A stretch of 64,000 bases of DNA, taken from contig NC_081824.1 in NCBI RefSeq assembly GCF_030867095.1, forward strand, positions 137,731,433 to 137,795,432. Direction: 5' to 3'. The translations under genes and the position numbers were made by a program. Shown one piece after another: positions 11,546-42,177 of the stretch; position 1 is the first letter of the stretch, and each line of letters opens with the position of its first letter. This stretch comes from Alligator mississippiensis. Taxonomy: Eukaryota > Chordata > Crocodylia > Alligatoridae. Under the pieces are notes generated by a model. It ran no database searches, was not told the origin of the DNA, and saw only the letters and a list, made by a program, of their open reading frames with translations.

Positions 11546-13585
11546 AGTTGAGGTAAGACTCCCATGAGAGTTGAATAGATCAACCAGTACAACCCACCCT
11601 AACTCCTGGGTTTCCCTGCTTGGGTGCAGGTGGCAGGATACCATGGCAAGTTGCAGGCAGGTTGGGATACAGAGACATATGCAAGTCACAATGGTGGGGT
11701 GGGGAGGGGGGCATGGGAGAGGGTCCACAGTAATGTGGCAGGAGTTTGGGTCATGGTGGCCCATGACCAGCAGCCAATCAGGGTGGCTGGCCCATTTGGC
11801 TCTGCTCAGGAGTCTTCGGCAGCCCAGGGAATCCACAGGGCATGCTGGGAGGAATGTGAGAGTGCCCTCTACCTGCTGGTCTGGGACAGTGCAGGCAGGC
11901 TCTGAGGCTCCCCACTATCAAATACTGAATATCAGTTTGAGCACTTCAAGTAAAGTGTGATAGAGCACTTCTGCCTTCAGGCTTTTGGAAACTCTGTACT
12001 TAGCCTTACAAAGCTATCTTAGCTTTGAAATGCCAGAAAATAGTGATTTTGTGGAAAACCCCAAGTATTCACATTTTAAATGAGAAAATTTAACTTGTGC
12101 AAACTGAATTTTGAATTTATATTTTGTTCACAAAATTGCAAAACCTGGAAAGTGGTCCAGTTTTTAAGTCTAATCCTAGTTCAAATTAACAGTTTTTTCT
12201 CTGAAATTTGACCATTCTTGAAAAAGTAATAATTGAAATCTTCACACTTTGAAGGTTTTGCTTAACATTTACATCAGTTTTAATATGTTGTTAGGGATTC
12301 AATAAATAACCTTCGTGCCTCAGCGAAAATGTATTTATCTTGCAATTTTTACTGGTAGCAACTGGGCTCACCATTCTAAATTTACATCCTCATCATTACC
12401 AACTGGGTTTTTAAAGTCTGAGACTGCCAAGTAATGGGAAAATGTACCAGCTTTGGACAATGTTTTCTTTTCATTTTATTATTCATTAACTATGTTGAAA
12501 ACCAATGCACTGCTTCCGAGTATGTTTTTTTTATGCTACACCCTTACTGTTTAATTTCATTCTGACCTGTAACCTACCTGTTTCATAATTGTTTGTCTTA
12601 TGCAACTGTTATCTAGTACATTCCTATAAATGTTCTTTTTGTGTTTTTGGAGGCTGCATCCTCGACATTCTCTGATCAGAATGTATAAAAGTTGGGTAGG
12701 AAAACAGCTGTACCATTCACCCGTTTTTCTCTTATTTCAGTCCCATCACTACTGTTGCCTACATCTATCAGAGCTGAACTTACTTATCTCTCTCTTTCAA
12801 ATTCTAAATTGTCAAATAATTCTTCTGCTTCAGGTACAGAAAAATGCTGAAGCTCACTTCAGCTAGCAGTCGGGAGAGTGAAATATTTGTTTTAATTAGT
12901 GTTAGGATGACATTGTAGCTATGATCATCTACAAAAAACACGAGAAGCAAGGACTTTGTGGGTGATCTCTTTTATTGAACCAACTATATAGATGGTAGGG
13001 ATATAGATGCACCTTTGCACTAATCCTCTGAGGATGTACTTGGTACCCAAACTTTTCTCTATCTTTCTCTCCCAAATATATAGCTGGTCCAAATAAAGAA
13101 ATCATCCACAAAAATCCATGCCTGCTTTAACCTCTTTATATGAGTTGCCAATAGACTACTTTAGTGATGGGGAGAAATCCTACTGTACTTAGCTTGGGTT
13201 TCCTGTTTATTTCAATAGCTTTACTGATATTTAGAACTTGAAATAGAAAAGGACCCTCCTGGTCAACAGTCTGTTGATTTACTGCCCTTTCTGGACTTTG
13301 CACTTCCCCCTTTGCACTTAACATTGAATGGTATGATAAGTTCATCGTAGATGGTTGAGTGTGCATTTGCAGTGAAGGTCTCAAATATTAATAACCAATA
13401 AATAATTACATTAATAATAATACATCAGTGATGAGTTATGTGAATATGATATGTGTTATCTTTGAATATCCATATTCCCTCTTGAACTTAAAAATACTGA
13501 AGACTACTTGGTGAAGACTACTTGGTGCTGTAGGCATAGAAGTCCTTGGGAATTGCATAGTATTTTATTAAGGTTATTCATCCTA
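11546..13585. other. intergenic stretch, mostly unclassified
   Basis: 11546-11900 may be the other side of the Harbinger element, but nothing proves it. 11900-12930 is AT-rich without recognisable genes. A degenerate inverted SINE-like pair lies at about 12945-13110. Confidence 0.4.
12945..13115. repeat. degenerate inverted repeat of the TCTTTTATT SINE-like family
   Basis: GGTGATCTCTTTTATTGAACC near 12959 mirrors GGTCC-AAATAAAGAAATCATCC near 13085-13110. This is the same arrangement as the better-kept pair at 23648-23890. Confidence 0.5.
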
Positions 13586-13587
13586 TA

Positions 13588-13790
13588 CTGGGCACATTTA
13601 CACAAGACATTTACTGTGGAGTTGCCTAATTAGCTCCACAGTAAAATCTCAGCATCTATATGCACAGCCCTATTAGGCCGCAGTAAACTAGTAAATGCCA
13701 CTGTAGGTTAGCATTTGTTAACACAAGTGCTGTCCTACAGTGGGGTTACTTAGTGCACTGCAATGCATGTGTAGACACTGACAGGGCTGG
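13588..13790. mobile_element. MITE-like element, TTTACACAAGACA/GTGTCTACACATGC ends
   Basis: Imperfect terminal inverted repeats, with CTCCACAGTAAA-type internal blocks. The ends resemble those of the element at 60498-60730. Target duplication not seen. Confidence 0.4.
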
Positions 13791-14024
13791 CTGAAGGGGT
13801 GGCTGAAGCACAAAGGTGCTTCAGTGCAGGGGCTAGCCCCATACTGGAGCACTCTTGTGCTCCAGCCAGCCCCTCTGTAGCATATTGATTCAGGTTAGAG
13901 CGGCCCCAGTCTGGCAGGCTGACCCCTGGACCTCCTGCCAGCCGGGGCTGCTCTGCCTTGGCTCAATGTGCTTCAGTCCTGGGCATACATGTAAATGTGG
14001 TGCCCTGGAGCAATGAATTCTGGT

Positions 14025-15712
14025 GCAAACTTTGCTGGAATTCATTACATTTCACCAGCCCCAAGGGATGGCCCTGCTCAGTACGGTACAGGACAGCCTG
14101 GGGGAAGGAGAACTGTTACCCTACATCAATGTAGACCATGTGAAGGAACACCTTGAGAGGCTGGACACCTTCAAGTCAGCTGGCCCTGTCAGGTTACACC
14201 CCAGGGTACTTTAGGAGCTGGTAGGCATTGTAGCTCAGCCACTGGCACGGATCTTTGAGAACTCATGGCTCTCAGGTGAAGTGCCCATAGATTGGAAGAA
14301 GGCCAATGTGGTGCCTATCTTCAAGAAAGGGAGGAAAGTAGATTCAGGGAACTACAGGCCTATCAGTCTGACCTCTATCTGAGGGAAGATCTTGGAAAAA
14401 ATTATCAAAGAGACCATTCTTGACAAGCTGGCTGATGGCAACATCCTAAGGAATAGCCAGCATGGGTTTGTTGCGGGTAGGTCTTGCTTGACCAATCTCA
14501 TCTCTTTCCATGACCAGATGACATATCACCTGGACAAGGGAGAAGAGATTGATGTCATATATCTTGATTTTAAACACACCTTTGATCTAGTTCCTCATGG
14601 AAAAATTGGCCAACTGTGGCCTCACAATGGACAGCCTGAAGGTTGGGGAATTGACTCTGAGGTCAGACCCAGAGAGTGGTAGTTGACAGATGTCAATCAT
14701 CGTGGTGAGCCTTGACCAGCAGGGTCCCCCAAGGTTCCATCCTCGGCCTATACTCTTTAACATGTTTATTAATGATGTAGACATTGGTGTCAGAAGCAGA
14801 CTAGCCAAGTTCGCCAATGACACCAAACTTTGGGGTAGAGTGTCCACACCTGAGGATAGGATGGTGATCCAGGCTGACCTAGACAGGCTCAGAAGATTGG
14901 CGGACGAGAACCTGATGGCATTCAACACTGAAAAATGCAAGGTTCTCCACCTTGGGGAAAAAAAACCCCACAGCACGCTTATAGGCTTGACAATGCTATG
15001 CTTGCTAGCACCACAGCCGAAAGGGACTTGGGGGTCATGATTGACCACGAGATGAATATGAGCCACCAATGTAATGTCACAGCTGGTAAAGCAAGCAAAA
15101 CTCTGGTTTGCATCCATAGATGCTTCTCAAGCAAATCCCAGGATGTCATCTTCCCGCTGTACTCGGCCTTGGTGAGGCCACAGCTGGAGTTCTGCATGTA
15201 ATTCTGGGCTCCACAATTCAGAAAGGATGTGGAGAAACTTGAGAGAGTCCAGAGGAGAGCCACACACATGATCAGCGGGCAGCAGAACAGGTCTTATGAT
15301 GAGAGGCTGAGAGCCATGGGACTCTTCAGCCTGGAAAAGCGCAGGCTTAGGGGGGACCTGGTGGCTGCCTATAAGTATATAAGGGGTGTACATCAGGACC
15401 TGGGACAATGCCTGTTCACCAGAACTCCCCAAGGGATGACAAGCTCCAATGGACACAAACTCCTCCAAGACCGTTTCAGGCTGGACATAAGGAAAAACTT
15501 CTTTACTGTCCGAACCCCAAAGATCTGGAACAGAGTGCCTCCAGAGGTGGTGCAAGCACCTACTCTGGACTCCTTTAAGAGCCATTTGGACATTGATCTT
15601 GCTGGGATCCTTTGACCCCAGCTGACTTCCTGCACCTGGGGCAGGGGGCTGGACTTCCATGATCTTCTGAAGTCCCTTCCAGCCCTAATGTCTATGAAAT
15701 CTATGAAATGGC
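14025..15712 (+). mobile_element. CR1 LINE, 5'-truncated, plus strand
   Basis: Reads DHVKEHLERLDTFKSAGP, PIFKKGRKVDSGNYRPISLT, QHGFVAGRSCLTNLISFHDQ, FANDTKLWGRV (FADD box altered to FAND) and VRTPKIWNRVPPEVVQ. It ends with the 3' repeat TCTATGAAATCTATGAAAT at 15691-15709. Frameshifts and stops are scattered through it, so it is older than the copy at 10188. Confidence 0.92.
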
Positions 15713-17175
15713 ATTAATATTCAATTGCATAATCCCACTTTTGCATAAAATCATATAATCCTAATTTTTGATTGTCTGACGGTAAATATAGTAATTGCTT
15801 ATTTATTAGGTATTTAAAGGGTCTACATTTTCTTCCAAATTTAAAATGAGATGAGTATTTAAGTACCAACAGCACTGGCAGAGATTGTCTGAAGGTGCCA
15901 TTGCAAAGGAAACAAATAAAAAAAGAACCATGGACCTTGCTTGCTCCCTAATTTCTGCATCATTAGAAGGGTGCTGTTACACCCTCATCTCTGTGTGAGT
16001 GCATATGCAAATGATGCAAATGCAAATGATTCTATTGCTCAAGGGATTTTCTAGTGCTTTACCTGGCTTCCTCACTGATATGCTGCACTGAAAGAGACTG
16101 AAAACAATTCTTCCCCTTTCAAGCTTTCTTATAATGAGCAGTTTCTTGAGTTTTATATGACTGAAGGAACACTATAAGTGGCTGAAAAGCAAACCTTGTT
16201 TTGAGTGTCATAGTTCTACTGACTCATCCCGTCTCCTGATCACAGATGAAATCTGACTCCTTGGGAATCCATACTAATCATCTTTCATGTAGCATGAGTG
16301 TTTTATTTTCGACACTAGCTCCCTGGTCTATTTTGTCTTATTAATTAGGTTGGTGATTGTTAGTTTAATGGTGCATGGCTGTATTGCAGCTATAGCCGAG
16401 TGCTTCTGTACAAAGAATCCAAACACTGTACAGGCTAGAGATGCAGATTAAACAATACTGATCTTTAGCAAAGGACAAAAGATTTATATGATCTGAAGAG
16501 AAACCAGAATACTGTGCAAGTCACACAATGGACAGTATATGACCCCAAGTACTCTTTTGTTCCATACACACTCTTACATCATATCTGCTTGTTAACATGC
16601 CAGAGTGAGCCTTCACCTGTCCTTTTGGCTTAGTCAGACTTTTCTGCTCTTGTATTTGCACCAAAAACACAGTACCTCAATACATAGATGAAAATATAAT
16701 CTACCGTTTTCTGGGTTGATTAAATTAAAATTGAATCTCACAGTTTTCTATCTCCCTGGTCTTGAGCTGGCAAATTTCACTTATCATGAAGGCTGACACC
16801 AGCTTGAGCCAGCATGCTAATGGTCCTGAGCACCACCTATCCAAGCCCTTCAGCTGCAGTTCTCAAGTTCACTGGTTGTCTCTAGTCTAGCACAGCAAGA
16901 GTAAACTACATGTGGTGGTTTTCAGTCTGTCCATCTATCTTTCTTTGCCTGGCCCTGATGGTTTCTTTCTTTGTGCCATTGCCACTTCTCCTTTCTCAGA
17001 TCTCCTCCTCTTCTTTCAATTTTGAACATTCAATGTCATTCCAAACTGCTACAAGGCTTCCCACTTCCATCACTCTCTCTATTCTCCTCCTTCAGAGGCA
17101 TCCAAAGGATAGATTCATTTTGCTGCCTGTTTGTCTAGGATGAGAAAGAAATCTATTCCCACATTAAGCATAATA
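15713..17175. other. AT-rich intergenic stretch, nothing recognised
   Basis: No coding or repeat similarity identified by eye. Confidence 0.5.
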
Positions 17176-17179
17176 TTTT

Positions 17180-17570
17180 TCCATACATGGGCAACTGGTG
17201 CCTCCTGATACTGGGGGGACACCAGCGGCCAATCGCCGAAGGCGGGGGGGGGGGGGAGGTCCCCCAGTGGCCAATTGCTGGCACTTCTGTCAGTGGTAAA
17301 CCCAGAACTCCATCACATGGGGGAAGAGGAGCTGCTGGAGGCTGGGAAAGCTGAGCAGGTCCCCTAGTGAGTGCAGCAATGGAACCAGTGGCCCTGCCTG
17401 AAAGTTGTGCATGCTGGCCAGGACTGGAGCCCTCCTGCGCATGATGGTGGGAGGAAGCAATTAGGCTGGGCAGGGTACAATTAATTGGCGGGTGCCCATG
17501 GGCTGGATGAAATTGCCTGGTGGGCTGAATCTGGCCTGTAGGCTGTATTTTGCCCACCTCTGCTGTAGAC
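17180..17570. mobile_element. hAT-like non-autonomous element, partial
   Basis: The right end (TGTATTTTGCCCACCTCTG at 17546-17570) is the shared terminus of the CAGGGGTGGGCAAA family found at 31132, 47562 and 59070. The left terminus is not clear. The interior is GC-rich with a poly-G run near 17246. Confidence 0.55.
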
Positions 17571-17992
17571 TGTCAGTCCATAGCCTTGAACACAGGGGCA
17601 CAGTCTAGTTAGCATGGCTGCTCTTCCTAGCCTGCCACCTTATGACAGGTTACCCAGACTGATCCAGGATGTCTTGAAGCCTCCATCAGGGCCTAATCCT
17701 CCACTTAGGGTCTACTCCTATCACCAGAATGGCTGGCCAGGTTGAGATGGCCCTCCATTTCCCCAATATAAACTCTTGCACAGAAACAGGAAGTGTCTGG
17801 GCAACAAGACTTAATCTGATCCCTGACTGCTTTGTTGTCCTCTTTAGCTTGCATGTTGACTCTGGTCTCTGCTTAATCTCCTGGCTTCTTGACATAACTT
17901 GGTCTCTGTCTCCAGTCTCTATTTAATTTCCTGGCTTCTGGACCCAACTTTCTCTCCAACTTTGTTATCAACTTGATCTCCTGGCTTCTCAA

Positions 17993-19160
17993 AGAATCAT
18001 AGAAACTTAGGGTTGGAAGGGACCTCAGGAGGTCATCAAGTGCAACCTCCTGCTTAAAGCAGGACCATCCCCAACTAAATCATCCTAGCCAGGGCTTTGC
18101 TGAGCTGGGCCTTAAAAGCCTCCAAGGATGGAAATTCTACCACCTCTCTAGGCAACCCATTCTAGTGCGTCATCATTCTCGTAGTGAGAAAGTTTTTCCA
18201 AATATGCAACTTAAACCTCTCTTGCTTCAACTTGAGACCATTGCTCCTTGTTCTGTCATCTGCCACCACTAAGAACAGTCTAGCTCCATCCTCTTTGGAA
18301 CCACTCTTCAGATAGTTAAAGACTGTTATCAAATCTCTCTTCAGTCTTCTTTTCTGAAGACTAAATAAGCTTAGTTCCCACAGGCTCTCCTCAAAAGTCA
18401 TGTCCCCCAGCCCCCTAACAATTTTCGTTGCTCTCTGCTAGACTTTCTCCAACTTGTCCACATCCTTTCTATAGTGCAGGGCCCCAAATTGGACACAGTA
18501 CTCCAGATTTGGCCTCACGAGAGCCAAGTAGAGGGGAATAATTACTTCCCTTGATCTGCTGGCAATGCTCCTACTAATGTAGTCCAGTATGCTCTTAGCC
18601 TTCTTGGCAACAAGGGCACACTGTTGACTCATATCCATCTTATTGTCCACTGTAACCCCCAGGTCCTTTTCTGAAGAGCTGCTGCTTAGCTAGTTGATCC
18701 CAAACCTGTAGTGGTGCATGTGATTCTTCCATCCTAATTGCAGGACTGCACTTGTCCTTGTTGAACCTCATGAGGTTTCTTTTGGCCCAATCCTCCAATT
18801 TGTGTAGGCCACTCTGAATCCTAGCCCTACCCTCCAGCATATCTACTACACCTCACAGCTTGGTGTCATCTGCAAACTTGCTTAGGGTGTAAACCAGGGG
18901 TGGCCAGCTTGCAGCTCTGGAGCCACACGTGGCTTTTCAGAAGTTAATATGTGTCTCCTTGAATCTTTGCACAAGCACATGGTGACCAGCTTCCATTTAC
19001 TGTGTGCTTGTGCAAAGATTCAAGGAGACGCGTGTTAACTTCTGAAGAGCTGTGTGTGGCTCGAGAGCTGCAAGTTGGCCACCCCTGAACCATCCCATCT
19101 TCCAGACTGTTAATGAAGATATTGAACAAAACCAGCCCTAGGACCAACCTCAGCCTGCTT
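17993..19160 (-). mobile_element. CR1 LINE, 5'-truncated, minus strand, interrupted
   Basis: From the 3' tail (AGGGTTGGAAGGGACCTCAGG on plus) through LERLRLFSLQKRRLKRDL-type and SIASRSREVIIPLYLALVRP segments to LVLFNIFINSLEDG. Many stops. A palindromic MITE splits it at 18895-19087. Confidence 0.88.
18895..19087. mobile_element. fully palindromic hAT-type MITE inside CR1
   Basis: 193 bp whose halves are about 85% inverted copies of each other, from CAGGGGTGGCCAGCTTGCAG to the matching CACCCCTG end. CR1 sequence resumes directly after it. The 8-bp target duplication is not intact: only AAC is shared. Confidence 0.85.
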
Positions 19161-19271
19161 TCTAACCCTGCTCTCTTTCTGATCTCCCAGTTTCTTGACT
19201 TTGCTTGTTCATGGCCCTGCACTAGTATTGACTTCCTGGCTTTCTGACTCAATTTATCTTAAATCTTAAAG

Positions 19272-19747
19272 CAGTGATTTTCAACTGGGGCCTTGCAACA
19301 CCCTGGTGTGTTATGAGCTTCTGTCAAGGGTGCCATGGGAGGTGGGGGGTTGCATGCCATATTAGCAGTGGGAGGTGTGCCAATGTGATTCAGAGGATCA
19401 ACCCAGATTATAGAAAATGAGGGTTGGAAGGGACCTCAGGAGGTCATCTAGACCAACCTCCTGATCAGAGCAGGACCATCCCCAACTAGATCATCCCAGC
19501 CAAGGCTTTGTCTAACTAGGTCTTTAAAACCTCCAAGGAAGGAGATTCCTCTGCATTTCCCATAGAAACCCATGGTGTTAAAACCATCCTGCCCTGCAGC
19601 AGCCTTTCCAAGCCCTTTGCAAGGGTGGAATTGCTCTATTTTCCTGCAGTCAGAAAAAACAAGCGAAAACAAAGAGCCAGCACTTTCCCAGGGATGCCTC
19701 CAGGCTCTCCAAGAGGACCTGGAACCTAGAAAGGTGGAAAACCCCTG
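19272..19747. mobile_element. hAT-type element with nested CR1 tail
   Basis: Terminal repeats CAGTGATTTTCAAC and, inverted, CAGGGGTTTTCCACC. The flanking octamers TCTTAAAG and CCTTAGGG differ by transitions only, consistent with an aged 8-bp target duplication. A CR1 3' fragment lies inside it. Confidence 0.75.
19402..19548 (-). mobile_element. CR1 3' fragment nested in hAT element
   Basis: About 150 bp of CR1 tail (GGGTTGGAAGGGACCTCAGG followed by GGTCATCTAGACCAACCTCC on plus), ending at AAAACCTCCAAGGA. Confidence 0.85.
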
Positions 19748-19944
19748 CCTTAGGGGCTGAGAAGAGGACAAAAAAAAAGAATTATTTCAGTGTCACCGTA
19801 TCTTAGTTGATCCCCCCATGCTTGGGATGCGGAGTAACTCATGAAGGCAGGGGAGGTGGTGCAGACCTGAGCCTGCAGGTGGCACTGCTCTGTGCTATGT
19901 CAAGGTTGAGAGCAGTCTTATGTAGAGTTTAGGTCAGGGCTGTT

Positions 19945-20368
19945 GGTTGTAGTTGTATTGGTCTAAGGACACAGGCAGGCAGTGTTTTTTGGGTAGATGC
20001 GTATCTTTTACAGGCAGCCCTTGCAGTTCGTGAGGGATATGTTCTTCAGATCCCCGTGAATGGCGAAATCCGCAAATATGGCACTGTGTTCTTGAATGTC
20101 AGGAATGCAGTGCCTCCGGTGGCTGGGGTGTGGGGGGCACAGTTGCACTGGCAACAGCAGGAGCCCGGCGGCAGGAGCCCAGCAGTGGCAAGTGCGGAGT
20201 TTCCAAGGAGCTCCTGTAAGTGTATTTAAAATACGGGTTCAGCATTTGTGAATATTTGAAATCGTGAATGCCAAGCCCACGTATAGTGAGGGTTTCCTGT
20301 AGTAGATCAACTAAATAGTTGGGGGAAAAAATCTTTGCAAGCTTTTAGGCACAAACACCCTTCTTCGG
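19945..20368. repeat. SINE-like dispersed repeat split by a MITE
   Basis: Begins near GTTGTAGTTGTATTGGTCTA, then GGTAGATGCGTATCTTTTA, and after the MITE GATCAACTAAATAGTTGG and TTTTAGGCACAAACACCCTT. It aligns with the right arm at 23755-23890. Confidence 0.65.
20011..20299. mobile_element. TA-flanked MITE (Tc1/mariner-pogo type), nested in a SINE-like repeat
   Basis: Ends CAGGCAGCCCTTGCAGTTCG and, inverted, CAGGAAACCCTCACTATACG, with TA immediately outside both. Sequence on either side (TGTATTGGTCTAAGGACACA before; GTAGATCAACTAAATAGTTG after) belongs to one copy of the SINE-like repeat also seen at 23648-23890. Confidence 0.75.
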
Positions 20369-20734
20369 GCATTGGGAGTTTAGGTCAGTGAATCCCAAAC
20401 TGTGGGTTCCAACCCCAAATGGAGCTGCAACATCTGCATATAGGGTCACGGGGGTAGGGGCTGGTAGTGAGGGGCCATGCTGAGGAAATGGGACCAGAAA
20501 TGGGGCCACGCTAAGGAGAAGTTTGGGAAGCACCGGCTCAGGTGATCACGAAGGATGTGTGCCTCTGGAGGCTGGGAGGGCACAGCTGTGGCAGAGGCAA
20601 GTGGGGAGCTCCTGCAGGCGGCCACAGCGGTGGCGCTTTTGTCAGGGGGTGCACCGCCAATCTCAGGGGGTGTACGTGCACACATGCACCCCCTTTGTGT
20701 TGCCAATGCAGCTGATGGTTGTATGGGGCGGCTT

Positions 20735-20813
20735 GGGTAGGGCTGACCCTGCCTCAGGCAGGGGGCTGGACCCGGTGATATCCGCAGGTCCCTTCGGCCC
20801 CATGACTCCGTAG
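20735..20813 (+). mobile_element. CR1 3' tail fragment just upstream of the ACAT2 promoter
   Basis: GCAGGGGGCTGGACCCGGTG and GGTCCCTTCGGCCCCATGAC match the 3' end of plus-strand CR1 such as 15640-15700, but with extra CpGs. It abuts the CpG-rich ACAT2 promoter. Confidence 0.7.
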
Positions 20814-20819
20814 CACTAC

Positions 20820-21185
20820 CCCACCCCCAGCACCGAGCCCTGCTCGCAGCGCCCAAGAGCCTGCGGCTGGTGGAGGGGAGGGGAGAACACCTGACGGCCA
20901 CCTCGCAGCTATTGGCTCAGGCGCCACCTGGAGCTCGCCAGCTATTGGCTAAGGCGCCACCTGATTCCCGCCCCGCCCACAGGCGGGCATCAGCAACCCC
21001 AGTTCGCCACCCCCCTTCCCCGCTCCGCCCCCTCGGCTCGCCAGAGCTGACATCGCCCGCTCCGGCTGGCCCGCGCCTGTCACGTGGCCCGGCCGCCCCT
21101 CCCCGGCACAAAGGAGCCGGGCCAGCTCAAGGGAGTTCTGAGCTGCTGCAGCGGGGTCGGGGCCAGCATCAGCATCAGCACTGGC
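20820..21185 (+). promoter_or_regulatory. ACAT2: ACAT2 CpG-rich promoter and 5' UTR
   Basis: GC-rich, CpG-rich block before the ACAT2 start. It holds two inverted CCAAT boxes (ATTGG at 20911 and 20944) inside a 25-bp direct duplication, a GC box near 20968-20978, further GC boxes to 21030, and a CACGTG E-box at 21081-21086. CCAAT (NF-Y), Sp1 and E-box sites are typical of SREBP-responsive sterol genes; that ACAT2 is so regulated is known in mammals, while the role of these particular sites is inferred. The transcription start was not located. Confidence 0.65.
20906..20963 (+). repeat. 25-bp direct duplication with CCAAT box
   Basis: The units 20906-20930 and 20939-20963 differ at a single base and start 33 bp apart. 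Each holds ATTGG (inverted CCAAT) followed by GGCGCCACCTG, so the promoter has two identical modules about three helical turns apart. Confidence 0.85.
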
Positions 21186-41641
<20,456 letters not shown>

Positions 41642-41689
41642 AAATGAACGAAGCTTGTTTATAGTGTGTTTCAGTGGTTTCAGTTCTCC

Positions 41690-41695
41690 AATAAA
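41690..41695 (+). terminator. ACAT2: ACAT2 poly(A) signal
   Basis: AATAAA 49 bases after the ACAT2 stop codon, followed by a T-rich tract. It implies a very short 3' UTR ending near 41715. Confidence 0.75.
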
Positions 41696-41888
41696 CTTTA
41701 TCAAGCTCACTTGACTCAAATTTTACTTACAGTATTTTTAATAGTTATACAACACTGCCTTACACTTACACTGCTCAGCTTTGCTCTCCTAACAGGAAAA
41801 GATATTCTAAACACTAAATTCAAGAGAAGTTGAAAGTTTGTAAGTCAAAGCTGAATAGAGACAACCCTTTCTTACTGTGCACGTGTTT

Positions 41889-41894
41889 TTTATT
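41889..41894 (-). terminator. TCP1: TCP1 poly(A) signal
   Basis: AATAAA on the minus strand 66 bases beyond the TCP1 stop. Cleavage would fall near 41870, about 155 bp from the expected ACAT2 end, so the two transcripts converge but probably do not overlap. Confidence 0.7.
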
Positions 41895-41960
41895 AACACA
41901 CACTACCAACTACAGACAGGAAAATCTACATTCCATAACTCCACACAAATGAAATGCCTC

Positions 41961-42177
41961 TTATTCTTCAAGTGCTCCAGAACGAACTGCATCTTCATAG
42001 CACCCTCCTTTATCATCTTTACTTTCAGGATGCAGCTTAATAAGATCATCAATTCGAAGTATAGTAATTGCTGCTTCTGTTGCAAACTTTAAGCTCTTGG
42101 TTTTGACCAAGGTAGGCTCAAAAACCCCAGCTTGTTTGTTATCACGAGGTTTTCCATTTATTAAGTCGAGACCAATC
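41961..42177 (-). CDS. TCP1: TCP1 coding exon 12 (terminal)
   Basis: Encodes residues 488-559 and TAA. It includes [14 protein letters not shown] and [18 protein letters not shown], and ends GALEE (GALND in human). Confidence 0.96.
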
